Source: CAZQYB01 sp964597535 (GTDB taxonomy: Bacteria > Planctomycetota > Phycisphaerae > Sedimentisphaerales > Anaerobacaceae). Taken from it: a stretch of 9,727 nucleotides of DNA. The position numbers and the translations under genes are program-made. The notes below the pieces were generated by a model that saw only the letters and a list, made by a program, of their open reading frames with translations, was not told the origin of the DNA and did no database searches. Where the stretch lies: the NCBI GenBank assembly GCA_964597535.1, contig CAZQYB010000103.1, positions 1-9,727 of the forward strand, read 5' to 3'. Positions 1 to 6,370 of this stretch are shown here, one piece after another (the first letter of the stretch is position 1; every line of letters begins with the position of its first letter).

Positions 1-146
1 GCAGGTTGGACTTTATCAGCCAGGAGATGCTCAGGGAAGCCAACACCATTGCCAGTAAGGCCTCGGATAGCGAGATTACCCGGTGCGTGGTCGATGTAAA
101 ATGCCGAATAGACCGGATTAAAGAGCAGGTTCAGAATGTGGAGTGA
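1..146 (+). CDS. yicC: YicC family protein, C-terminal end (partial)
   Basis: Only the last 47 codons are visible; the reading frame enters from the left edge (first full codon at base 3) and stops with TGA at 144-146. The peptide contains LDFISQEMLREANTIASK followed by DSEIT and ends KEQVQNVE. This is the classic YicC C-terminus (DUF1732), whose family pattern is LDFxxQEMxREANTxxSK and REQVQNxE. The E. coli member has been linked to RNA cleavage and stress physiology, but its role in other phyla is not settled. yicC commonly sits directly upstream of gmk and rpoZ in bacteria, and that order holds here. The promoter and N-terminal domain lie outside the window. I am confident of the family and cannot comment on whether the full gene is intact. 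Confidence 0.93.
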   Translation, partial: RLDFISQEMLREANTIASKASDSEITRCVVDVKCRIDRIKEQVQNVE

Positions 147-211
147 TATTCTGTGTATCACGTTGTGGAGATTTTTCAGTCAATGCGTTGGCGGCGAGGC
201 GTGATGCGGAT

Positions 212-799
212 ATGAGCGAGCAAAAAAACAAAAAAGGCAGGATGGTTATAATTAGCGGTCCGTCCGGTGTGGGCAAAAGCACGATTTGCAGAGAAGTCGT
301 CAAGCGGGTAGATAATGCTTATCTCAGTGTCTCGGTTACCACAAGGCCCAAATCCGAAGAGGAAGTTGATGGCGGGGATTACTGGTTTATATCAGAACAG
401 CAGTTTCAGGAGCGGATAAGAAAGGGCCTTCTGCTGGAACATGCCGAGGTGTTCGGCAACTTGTACGGAACGCCGAAGGACAAGATAGACGAGGCGCTTC
501 AGCGCGGCAGTAACGTTATTTTGGAAATCGACGTGCAGGGTGCAAAACAGGCCAAGCTGATATACCCGGAAGCGGTGATGATTTTTATTTTGCCGCCGAG
601 CCAGAAGGAATTAGCCCGGCGTATGAACGGCAGGGGCAGAGAAGACGAGAAGGCGGCAGAAATAAGACTAGACCTGGCGGACGATGAAATCGCCGCTGCG
701 TGGCAGTATTATAAACATATGGTTATAAATGGCGATTTGGAGCAGGCGGTAAGCGAAGTAACACAAATTATTGAACAGAGTGTCGGAGGAAAAGAATGA
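212..799 (+). CDS. gmk: Guanylate kinase
   Basis: This 195-residue protein phosphorylates GMP to GDP with ATP in the cytoplasm, in the purine salvage and GTP supply pathway. The P-loop GPSGVGKST is at residues 16-24. GMP-site elements follow: SVTTRP (41-46), GDYWFI (55-60), EHAEVFGNLYGTP (76-88) and EIDVQGA (105-111). The LID arginines lie in RGRED (141-145), and the late VINGDLE element is near 171-177. The length is normal for the family. I chose ATG 212 because it leaves about ten residues before the first beta strand, as in homologues. The frame is open back to a GTG at 143 overlapping the yicC stop, but that would add an unfamiliar 23-residue extension. The ribosome site at 212 is weak (GGCGAGG at 192-198), so translation may be coupled to yicC. 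The stop overlaps the rpoZ start as ATGA. Confidence 0.96.
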   Translation: MSEQKNKKGRMVIISGPSGVGKSTICREVVKRVDNAYLSVSVTTRPKSEEEVDGGDYWFISEQQFQERIRKGLLLEHAEVFGNLYGTPKDKIDEALQRGSNVILEIDVQGAKQAKLIYPEAVMIFILPPSQKELARRMNGRGREDEKAAEIRLDLADDEIAAAWQYYKHMVINGDLEQAVSEVTQIIEQSVGGKE

Positions 800-1023
800 T
801 AGAGGAACTTAAGAGCACAGAGATAATTGATAAGGTTGGCGGTAAATTTAAATTAACTGCGCTGGTTCAAAAAAGGCTGGAGGAGTTGCTGGATGGCGCT
901 CGGCCTCTGATAGAAGATACCGAGGGCAAAACACAACTGCAAATCGTTGTGCAGGAAATCCTTCAGGACAAAATTGCTATTGACTATAGAGCCGGCGACG
1001 TTGATAAGCCGGACAAAAAGTAG
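796..1023 (+). CDS. rpoZ: DNA-directed RNA polymerase omega subunit
   Basis: This 75-residue protein is the small omega subunit, which helps fold and hold the beta-prime subunit in RNA polymerase. The diagnostic part is residues 13-40: KVGGKFKLTALVQKRLEELL, then DGARPLIE. It matches the omega pattern in which a helix with an invariant arginine (here in QKR) is followed by a GAxP turn. The protein is shorter than E. coli omega (91 residues), lacking much of the variable C-terminal tail. The start overlaps the gmk stop by four bases and has a strong ribosome site, GGAGGA at 785-790. The yicC-gmk-rpoZ order is a well-known bacterial arrangement and supports the call. Confidence 0.94.
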   Translation: MIEELKSTEIIDKVGGKFKLTALVQKRLEELLDGARPLIEDTEGKTQLQIVVQEILQDKIAIDYRAGDVDKPDKK

Positions 1024-1033
1024 CTGAACTTAA

Positions 1034-1615
1034 ATGCCGAAAGACAAATCAAATCTTGACGGTTTAAATGTTTTACTTGGTGTCAGCGGCGGGGTGGCCG
1101 CGTATAAGGCGGTCGATTTGGCCAGTAAGCTGAGCGGTGCCGGCGCCGGAGTGAAAACAGTAATGACGGAAAACGCGTGCCGGCTTGTTGGGCCGAAGAG
1201 CTTCGAGGCCGTTACCAGTTCTGCGGTTTTAACGAGTTTGTGGGAAACCCCCGGAGGTCACGAGATTGGTCATATCGCTTTGGTTGACTGGGCTGATATT
1301 GTGGTGGTAGCGCCGGCGACGGCGAACATTATAGGCAAGATTGCGAACGGCATCTGCGACGACTTGCTCAGTACCGTTCTTTGCGTGTGCTGGGCTAAGC
1401 CGGTGCTTTTGGCACCTGCGATGAACAGTAATATGTGGAACAATCCGGCTGTGCAACGGAATGTTAAGGCTGTAAAGGAGATGGGTTTTGAACTGATAGG
1501 TCCTGAGGAAGGGCGACTCGCCAGTGGCGCAGAAGGTATAGGCAGGATGTCGGAGCCGGAGGATATTTTAGAGATGGTCGGGAAAATAGCATCGAAGGCA
1601 AAAAGAAAAAAGTAA
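1034..1615 (+). CDS. coaC: Phosphopantothenoylcysteine decarboxylase (CoaC, standalone)
   Basis: This 193-residue flavoprotein should decarboxylate phosphopantothenoylcysteine to phosphopantetheine, the third step from pantothenate to coenzyme A. The N-terminal LLGVSGGVAAYKA (14-26) binds FMN. The catalytic histidine is H80 in HIALVDWAD. PATANIIGKIANGICDDLLS (94-113) is the family PASANT-type motif, and PAMNSNMW (128-135) binds substrate. The C-terminal loop reads RLASGAEGIGRMSEP (161-175). E. coli CoaBC has the redox-active Cys158 at the place occupied here by Ser164. Many bacteria fuse this domain to the CoaB ligase; here it ends with TAA and a lysine-rich tail, and the ligase is the next gene, in another frame. 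There is a 10-base gap after rpoZ and no clear Shine-Dalgarno site. Confidence 0.92.
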   Translation: MPKDKSNLDGLNVLLGVSGGVAAYKAVDLASKLSGAGAGVKTVMTENACRLVGPKSFEAVTSSAVLTSLWETPGGHEIGHIALVDWADIVVVAPATANIIGKIANGICDDLLSTVLCVCWAKPVLLAPAMNSNMWNNPAVQRNVKAVKEMGFELIGPEEGRLASGAEGIGRMSEPEDILEMVGKIASKAKRKK

Positions 1616-1620
1616 AAGCC

Positions 1621-1647
1621 TGGATTCCCGCTTGCGCGGGAATGACA
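1621..1647. repeat. Short palindromic dispersed repeat (VIPAQAGIQ type)
   Basis: The core is a perfect 8-base inverted repeat, ATTCCCGC (1624-1631) and GCGGGAAT (1636-1643), with the loop TTGC. The flanks TGG and GACA are also typical. Read on the minus strand it encodes VIPAQAGIQ, a peptide signature I know from spurious ORFs in many unrelated bacterial genomes that carry this small repeat. It fills the gap between coaC and coaB. The transcript could fold into a G+C-rich hairpin, but no U-tract follows, so it does not look like an intrinsic terminator. Whether it is mobile, or affects coaC/coaB mRNA, cannot be told from one copy. Confidence 0.8.
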
Positions 1648-1664
1648 GGTCGTTGGCAGGTAAG

Positions 1665-2285
1665 ATGCATTTCTTAATTACAGCGGGCGGTACACGGGAA
1701 TATATTGACCCGGTTCGCTTTATTTCCAATGCAAGCAGCGGCAGGATGGGCTATGCGCTTGCCCGTGCGGCACAAGAGGCCGGCCATAGAGTGACACTCA
1801 TCAGCGCATCTGATTTGCAGCCGGCGGTCGGTGTGGAGTTTGTAGGCGTTGATAGTGCGGCTGAGATGTTCAAGGCCGTTAAAAGTTATTTTGATAAGTG
1901 TGATTGTTTGATTATGGCGGCGGCGGTTGCCGATTATACTCCTGTTAGGCCTGCAAAAAGTAAAATCAAAAGCAGTGGAAAACCCCTGACAATCAAACTA
2001 AAGCCCACAGCCGACATTCTTAAATGGGCAGGGGAGCATAAAAAGAAAAATCAAATTGTTGTTGGTTTTGCGTTGGAAGATAAGAAGTTAAGAGAAAGAG
2101 CGGAAAAGAAACTCAAAGAAAAAAAACTTGATATGATAATCGCTAATACTCCTGCTGCAATTGCCGCTGAGAGGTCAACCGTGCAAATAAAGGAACCGGA
2201 TTCAGGTTGGACCAAAATGGAAAACGCCGGCAAAATTACCATCGCCAAGAGAGTTATTTCTCTGATAGAGAGCATCCATACGTAA
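1665..2285 (+). CDS. coaB: Phosphopantothenate-cysteine ligase (CoaB, standalone)
   Basis: This 206-residue enzyme should join 4'-phosphopantothenate to cysteine using a nucleotide triphosphate, the step before CoaC. The N-terminus LITAGGTREYIDPVRFISN (4-22) and SSGRMGYALA (24-33) form the nucleotide-binding Rossmann fold. AAAVADYTP (85-93), KIK (100-102), IVVGFALE (131-138) and LDMIIAN (155-161) are the other family blocks. The length equals the CoaB half of bifunctional CoaBC. ATG 1665 is chosen because the conserved fold begins at residue 3. The frame extends upstream to a TTG at 1632, but those eleven codons only translate the palindromic repeat. A modest ribosome site, GGCAGG, is at 1655-1660. 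The gene converges on the HAAS protein gene with 14 bases between stops. Confidence 0.93.
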   Translation: MHFLITAGGTREYIDPVRFISNASSGRMGYALARAAQEAGHRVTLISASDLQPAVGVEFVGVDSAAEMFKAVKSYFDKCDCLIMAAAVADYTPVRPAKSKIKSSGKPLTIKLKPTADILKWAGEHKKKNQIVVGFALEDKKLRERAEKKLKEKKLDMIIANTPAAIAAERSTVQIKEPDSGWTKMENAGKITIAKRVISLIESIHT

Positions 2286-2299
2286 GCAAGACTTGCAAA

Positions 2300-3085
2300 T
2301 CAGGCATACTGCCACTGCCACCAAATAAAGAGGATTGCAAAGGCCAGTGCAATCCCCGAGCCGAATAGTAAGACTACTCGGGCAACCGTTCGGCTGAACT
2401 TATAAGCAAACGGACGGAGCAGGAAAGAAAGCAATTTGGGACGAATCAGAAAGACAGCTCCAAGGGCAGCCCAATAGATGCCTGTGATGAGCCCGAGAAG
2501 AAGGAGAGATTCGGGCTGTGAATATAGGGCATAGGTTTCATCGCTGACTTGGAGAAGGCCCACAATCCTGGGGGCGATATAGAAACAGGGCCAGAGAAGG
2601 ATTAGTAGAAATGCTGTTATGTACATCGAAAGCAGTGGTGGGTAAATGAGCCACTTTTGCGCGCCAAGTTCTTCTTGCCGGCTGTTCGCTTCGCTTACTG
2701 CTGCTCTTGCGAGCATAAAGCTAAGCAGTAGCAGAACCAGGAACCCCAGCCTGCCGGCAAGAAATGCGAGGACGAATACACCAAAGGAGATGTATGCCAG
2801 TCGCCAGTCATCGGGGCCGGTGTGAAGGCGTTCAATTGTTTTTCGCCACCAGGGCAGTTCTTCCTCTGGGAGCCATTGACTTGGGCTGCCCAGTTTTTCG
2901 AGAACTATATTAAGGTTGTTGAGAGAGACGGGTTCTGCAGCAGCGGCAAGTTCGTTTTCAATGTGCTCTGTAATATTTTGCTCTACTTCATCGGCATCCA
3001 CTGTTGCACAATCTCGAAGGCATACTCTCATTTCCTGAAGATATTTATCCAGACGTTTTTCTGCGCTGTCAGTTAAGTTAATCAT
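2300..3085 (-). CDS. HAAS-domain membrane protein, PadR partner
   Basis: This 261-residue protein has two parts. Residues 1-80 are soluble and helical, including LDKYLQEMRVCL, an acidic EVEQNITEHIENEL segment and LEKLGSPSQWL. They resemble the HAAS (DUF1700-like) domain that is typically encoded beside PadR regulators and carries the LGSP signature. Residues 95 to 256 are strongly hydrophobic, with membrane segments near 97-128 (probably two), 147-170, 193-214 and 236-256. There is no signal peptide, so the HAAS part probably faces the cytoplasm. The ATG overlaps the padR stop as ATGA, and AAAGGAGAGG lies seven bases upstream inside padR, so translation is coupled. HAAS proteins are thought to act in membrane signalling with their PadR partner. 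The signal and any effector are unknown here. I am sure of the architecture and less sure of the HAAS name. Confidence 0.75.
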   Translation of the reverse strand: MINLTDSAEKRLDKYLQEMRVCLRDCATVDADEVEQNITEHIENELAAAAEPVSLNNLNIVLEKLGSPSQWLPEEELPWWRKTIERLHTGPDDWRLAYISFGVFVLAFLAGRLGFLVLLLLSFMLARAAVSEANSRQEELGAQKWLIYPPLLSMYITAFLLILLWPCFYIAPRIVGLLQVSDETYALYSQPESLLLLGLITGIYWAALGAVFLIRPKLLSFLLRPFAYKFSRTVARVVLLFGSGIALAFAILFIWWQWQYA

Positions 3086-3429
3086 AGCTTTTCCTCTCCT
3101 TTCAGAGTGTCTGTTCCGGCTTTGGTATCTCGCCAGTAATTATTCATTTCGCTCAGGATTTTTTCGCCTTTAGCGGTTAATTGGTAATACTTTCGGGGCG
3201 GGCCTTCGGTAGATTCGATGATTTTTGTTCGCACGAAGCCCTCTTGTTTGAGACGGCTGAGGATTGGATAAATGGTTCCCTCGCTGATTACGAGTCCATC
3301 AATGTCTCGAAGCATCCGCACGATATCGTAGCCGTACAGGCTTGTGCCTTTGATGGCGTTCAGTATGCACAATTCGAGCATTCCTTTTCGAAGCTGCGTG
3401 GCCCAATTGTCAAAAAATCGATTACCCAT
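3082..3429 (-). CDS. PadR family transcriptional regulator
   Basis: This 115-residue protein is a winged-helix DNA-binding regulator of the short PadR type. The leading NWATQLRKGMLELCILNAI (8-26), LYGYDI (31-36), ISEGTIYPILSRLKQEG (48-64, recognition helix) and GPPRKYYQLTAKG (76-88, the wing) match PadR family blocks in order. The C-terminal dimerisation helix is short, as usual for members paired with HAAS proteins. The start ATG 3429 is supported by the conserved segment beginning near residue 7 and by the promoter, whose -10 box lies just 6 bases upstream and leaves no room for a Shine-Dalgarno site. The operator-like palindrome over its promoter points to autorepression. The inducing signal is unknown. 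The ATGA overlap with the membrane protein gene makes this a two-gene operon. Confidence 0.93.
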   Translation of the reverse strand: MGNRFFDNWATQLRKGMLELCILNAIKGTSLYGYDIVRMLRDIDGLVISEGTIYPILSRLKQEGFVRTKIIESTEGPPRKYYQLTAKGEKILSEMNNYWRDTKAGTDTLKGEEKL

Positions 3430-3435
3430 AGCCCA

Positions 3436-3464
3436 AGTATATAGTATTACAAGGTACCTGTCAA
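3436..3464 (-). promoter_or_regulatory. Sigma70-type promoter of padR, predicted leaderless
   Basis: On the minus strand a perfect -35 box TTGACA (3464-3459) and a 5/6 match -10 box TATACT (3441-3436) are separated by exactly 17 bases. Transcription would be expected to begin about 7 bases past the -10 box, which is the A of the padR ATG at 3429. The mRNA would then have no 5' leader. An A/T-rich tract at 3473-3500, upstream of the -35 box, could act as an UP element. The element match is seen directly; the start site and leaderless state are inferred. Confidence 0.8.
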
Positions 3465-3467
3465 TAC
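3444..3467. promoter_or_regulatory. Candidate PadR operator (24-base dyad)
   Basis: The two 12-base halves read GTATTNNNAGGT and ACCTNNNAATAC, a symmetry with 18 of 24 positions matching, centred on GGTACC between 3455 and 3456. The dyad covers the -35 box and most of the spacer of the padR promoter, where a bound dimer would block RNA polymerase. PadR proteins commonly repress their own operon through such dyads. That PadR itself is the ligand is inferred from position. Confidence 0.68.
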
Positions 3468-3730
3468 CACCTATGCTATTTTTTTAAAAATTATTATGTT
3501 TTGTAACCTATTTCAGAACAAGATTTTACGGGCGAACAGCGTGTAAGGCGCGGAATTTTTTCTGATAATCGTGGTAATTTTAGCTGAGGAACCCAGCGCG
3601 TTATTATGGAGAAACAGTTATGGCAGCATGCGAATAATCGCTCAGAATGGTTTTGAATAGTTGAGCCCGGTGTGTAGAATTATGAGAACTGATAGCGGTG
3701 GTGCAACCGTCAATTGATATCAGAAAATTC
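3468..3730. other. Intergenic stretch, no gene found
   Basis: This is most of the 358-base gap between the divergent padR and the large exported protein gene. It begins A/T-rich (3473-3500), which suits an upstream element of the padR promoter, and is otherwise unremarkable. The longest sensible small ORF (ATG 3606 to TGA 3656, 16 residues) has no ribosome site. I see no tRNA, riboswitch, terminator or repeat of note. Confidence 0.55.
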
Positions 3731-3760
3731 TTGAACATTGCTACTCAGGGGATGTATAAT
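3731..3760 (+). promoter_or_regulatory. Likely promoter of the accessory operon
   Basis: TTGAAC (3731-3736) matches four of six -35 bases and TATAAT (3755-3760) is a perfect -10 box, with an 18-base spacer. The predicted start near 3767 gives a leader of about 21 bases containing the GAGGGAG ribosome site. This fits the ATG at 3788 and argues against starts at 3698 or 3752, which lie upstream of the transcript start. No experimental start is available. Confidence 0.6.
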
Positions 3761-3769
3761 GGCTATACA
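3753..3769. promoter_or_regulatory. Small dyad over the -10 box
   Basis: TGTATA (3753-3758) and TATACA (3764-3769) form a perfect inverted repeat around a 5-base spacer. It covers the -10 box and predicted start of the accessory operon promoter. It could be an operator for an unknown dimeric regulator. However, half of its symmetry comes from the TATAAT box itself, so chance is a real possibility. Confidence 0.35.
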
Positions 3770-3773
3770 AGAA

Positions 3774-3780
3774 GAGGGAG
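3774..3780 (+). promoter_or_regulatory. Ribosome binding site that fixes the start at 3788
   Basis: GAGGGAG ends seven bases before ATG 3788, good Shine-Dalgarno spacing. It decides between three in-frame starts (GTG 3698, ATG 3752, ATG 3788). Only the last has such a site, and only the last places a signal peptide at the N-terminus. Confidence 0.75.
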
Positions 3781-3787
3781 CAGTATT

Positions 3788-6337
3788 ATGAAACGTATCT
3801 GTCTGGCGGCAACTCTTATCAGTATTGCTATTCTGTCTGGCTGGGTTTCTGCCGAGCCGAAGCTTCTTGAGCTAGATGGTCGTGAGGTTGTGGTGCGGGT
3901 CTGGAGGAACAAGGAGCGTCAGGACGGCTATAAGAAAATAACTGCGACCGTAAAGGGCCGCGTCATTAAGCTGAAAAGGTTTCAGACGAGTGGCTGGACG
4001 TCTTTTCAGATGTATGCCGAAGACCAGGAAGATGTGGTGCTACAGGAGTACCTGGAGGGTAATTCGTGCGGCTGGGTCCTCTCAAAAGTGGGCTGGGAAT
4101 ATTTCCTTCCTTTGTCCCAAGCTGAGGTAAGCGGCAGAGAAGTAACGGTGCGCTTCTACCAATGCGGCGGGGAAGATCCCGAGGCGTTCACGAGAAAGCC
4201 GCTGAAACTTAACTCCGACAGAGTTGAATTCGACTTTGATGATGCGGATGCAAATACGTGGGTAGTTATTTTCGGGCAAGAGCAGCAAGACGAGCTAGTA
4301 AGAAGGGTGCTGGGTAACCGAGTATATGGGTGGCCTTATAAGAAAGGACTTGAGATTTGGCTGCTGCAAGAGCTTCCAAGCGACGAGCAGGCCAATTGCG
4401 ACTTGACTTTTGTGGATGGGCTTGCCGAGCCTATTGCTCATGCAGATGTAAAGATATATCTTACGAGCAAAGACAAGCGTGTTCTGATCGGCAAGAAACA
4501 GCTTGGTGAAGATGGCCGTCTGACTGGCATTCCCTGCCGCGGGAAAGTCAGTGGATGGAATTGGGCTGGCACGCGTCCCGCGGCATTACACTTTGATGTC
4601 TCGCACCCGGACTATGGCTCTGCGTTTGTGGAACAGACCTACAAGGACGTTGAACTTTACTATGTTCCGCTGGTACGACGCGGGAGCGAGGCGGATAAGC
4701 GGAGCATCTGGGGCCGGGTAGTTGATTCAAAGGGGCAGCCTGTTGGTGGAGCGACCATCTGCGGTATCGCAATAACCACGCTGGGCGACGACTGGATCAG
4801 AAGCATGAGGAACCAGGAGCACGGTGTGACCACCGACGTAGACGGGCGATACCGGATGTACCTGCCGCCCTCTGAAGAGGCTTATCAGGTCGGTCCGATG
4901 ATTCCGCCCAAGACCAAATATCACGTTAGTGTTAAGCCACCGGCGGGTTCGAATCTCTTGCGGGTGCTGCCTGAGATTATGAACGGCCAATCCACTGAGA
5001 TTGTGCTCGAATATGGAGAGCATTTTCATACCTTTGCCTTTGAGGACAGTAACGGGATAATCAACGACGCGAATGTGCTCAAGGACATTCGCGTGGTTGT
5101 CCGACGACCAGGCAAACACAGCGACGTGTGGTTTCGATATAAGCGATGGAAAGAGGGCGCGAGGCTGCCACTGGGCAGGTGTGATGCCAGACACAGGGAA
5201 TACAGATTCCAGAGTCTGGAGGTAACGGCAGATAGTCCGGAGAGGCTCATCTTCCAAGTCAAGGCGCCAAAATCAAAAACCTACAGAGGGCGGGGGGTCA
5301 ATGGGATAACGGATGAACCTATGGGTGGAGCGTTTGTAGTTGCATCTGGGGGGTGTAGCGGACGGAGCAGTCTTGCTTGGCTGAGCACGACAGAATGGGC
5401 TAAGCTGCACAAGATGCAAAGATTCCCGCCTACAGGGAAGGGTCCCAAACTGCAATCGACCGAGGCAAGAGGTTTGCCTTTTGATTGTGCCTCGTTGGTT
5501 CGCAGCGATGTAGAGGGCAGATTTGAGGTGAATTTGCCAGCAGGGACAGAGGTAGAAAGATTTATTGTTTTTGAGGAGGATTATCTGGCTTATCATTTGC
5601 CAATGAGCTGGGCAAGAGAGGATAGTGATGGGGTTTGGGTTTTTCCGGAGGCGAGACTTTTTCCAGCGGCGAAGGTGAGTGTTCGGCCTGATTTCGCAGT
5701 GGACCCGAACCGGCGGCCTATGCTTGGTCTTCCAGGTTGGTTCCTGATGGGACCGCAATGGTTTGTCGACAAGGAAAAGAGCCCTGCCTGGGCAGAGAAG
5801 CTGCTGGCCGCGTGTGGCGAAGAGGCCGATGAAGGCCTCTTCCGCGGCAATCGGCTTGGTGTCATACCGATCCAAGGTGACTACCGTCCGCACCGCTTTC
5901 TGGTACCGGCGGGAGTAAGTCTGCAGTTGAATCTGCGCAGCGTTGGTTCTGTTGAGTGGGCACCCATTACGGTCGGGGAGGACATAAAGCTGGAGCAGGG
6001 CCAGCTCATGGACTTGGGCAGGCACAAGATTGTCGAGCCGTTCGGAGTATTTGTCGAGGTGCTGAATTCGGCAGGAACGCCGGTTGAAGGTGTACCGGTT
6101 ATGGTCTGCGGCGGGTACGACCCTGCGGTCAGCAGCAGCGATGAGGAGGGCATCGCAATATTCGAGTTTGTCGGGTATTCGAAAGGCGAGTTCGTTGTGG
6201 AATGTGACACCGGAGGCGGCGCAGACAAGTCCACCCTTCGCGAAGCTACGGCCTTCAAGATAAGCGGGCCGGAGGATGCCAACAGCATTCACACGCTGGA
6301 GGTCTCAGATGAGCTACTCTATCATCTGTTCAAGTGA
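3788..6337 (+). CDS. Large exported protein with carboxypeptidase-regulatory-like modules
   Basis: This protein has 849 residues. Residues 1-22 are a signal peptide: MKR, a hydrophobic core, then VSA before EPK. A repeated N-terminal module follows, with GREVVVRVW near 31-39 and GREVTVRFY near 115-123. At least four beta-sandwich modules of the carboxypeptidase-regulatory-like type (DxxGxPVxGA pattern) can be seen. They begin near 204 (VDGLAEPIAHADVKIYL), 305 (GRVVDSKGQPVGGATI), 500 (GRGVNGITDEPMGGAFV) and 750 (VEVLNSAGTPVEGVPVMV). I recognise no catalytic domain, membrane anchor or C-terminal sorting signal. Such modules usually serve binding, spacing or display outside the cell or in the periplasm. 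It heads a likely operon with a decayed paralogue and two sugar-related lipoproteins, so a role in saccharide handling is possible but unproven. Confidence 0.82.
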   Translation: MKRICLAATLISIAILSGWVSAEPKLLELDGREVVVRVWRNKERQDGYKKITATVKGRVIKLKRFQTSGWTSFQMYAEDQEDVVLQEYLEGNSCGWVLSKVGWEYFLPLSQAEVSGREVTVRFYQCGGEDPEAFTRKPLKLNSDRVEFDFDDADANTWVVIFGQEQQDELVRRVLGNRVYGWPYKKGLEIWLLQELPSDEQANCDLTFVDGLAEPIAHADVKIYLTSKDKRVLIGKKQLGEDGRLTGIPCRGKVSGWNWAGTRPAALHFDVSHPDYGSAFVEQTYKDVELYYVPLVRRGSEADKRSIWGRVVDSKGQPVGGATICGIAITTLGDDWIRSMRNQEHGVTTDVDGRYRMYLPPSEEAYQVGPMIPPKTKYHVSVKPPAGSNLLRVLPEIMNGQSTEIVLEYGEHFHTFAFEDSNGIINDANVLKDIRVVVRRPGKHSDVWFRYKRWKEGARLPLGRCDARHREYRFQSLEVTADSPERLIFQVKAPKSKTYRGRGVNGITDEPMGGAFVVASGGCSGRSSLAWLSTTEWAKLHKMQRFPPTGKGPKLQSTEARGLPFDCASLVRSDVEGRFEVNLPAGTEVERFIVFEEDYLAYHLPMSWAREDSDGVWVFPEARLFPAAKVSVRPDFAVDPNRRPMLGLPGWFLMGPQWFVDKEKSPAWAEKLLAACGEEADEGLFRGNRLGVIPIQGDYRPHRFLVPAGVSLQLNLRSVGSVEWAPITVGEDIKLEQGQLMDLGRHKIVEPFGVFVEVLNSAGTPVEGVPVMVCGGYDPAVSSSDEEGIAIFEFVGYSKGEFVVECDTGGGADKSTLREATAFKISGPEDANSIHTLEVSDELLYHLFK

Positions 6338-6370
6338 GGATTAAGACTGGTTTTGCAAAAGGTCAATAGT

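Noticed and set aside
143..211. Upstream GTG start for guanylate kinase
   Set aside because: It would add 23 residues unlike any guanylate kinase N-terminus; ATG 212 gives a normal length and domain position.
1632..1664. TTG start of coaB inside the palindromic repeat
   Set aside because: The extra residues only translate the repeat; the conserved CoaB fold begins right after ATG 1665.
2286..2296. GCAAG-A-CTTGC dyad between coaB and the HAAS gene as a shared terminator
   Set aside because: The stem is only 5 bases with a 1-base loop and has no U-tract on either strand, so it is not a credible terminator.
3606..3656. Sixteen-residue small ORF in the padR upstream region
   Set aside because: No ribosome site lies at proper spacing, and there is no sign of conservation that I can test.
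3698..3787. Earlier starts (GTG 3698, ATG 3752) for the large exported protein
   Set aside because: They lack ribosome sites, lie upstream of the likely transcript start, and would bury the signal peptide behind 12 to 30 residues.
5273..6292. Long minus-strand open frames of up to 339 codons opposite the exported protein gene
   Set aside because: They are antisense to a gene with a signal peptide and recognisable modules, show no family motifs, and have no promoter or ribosome site.
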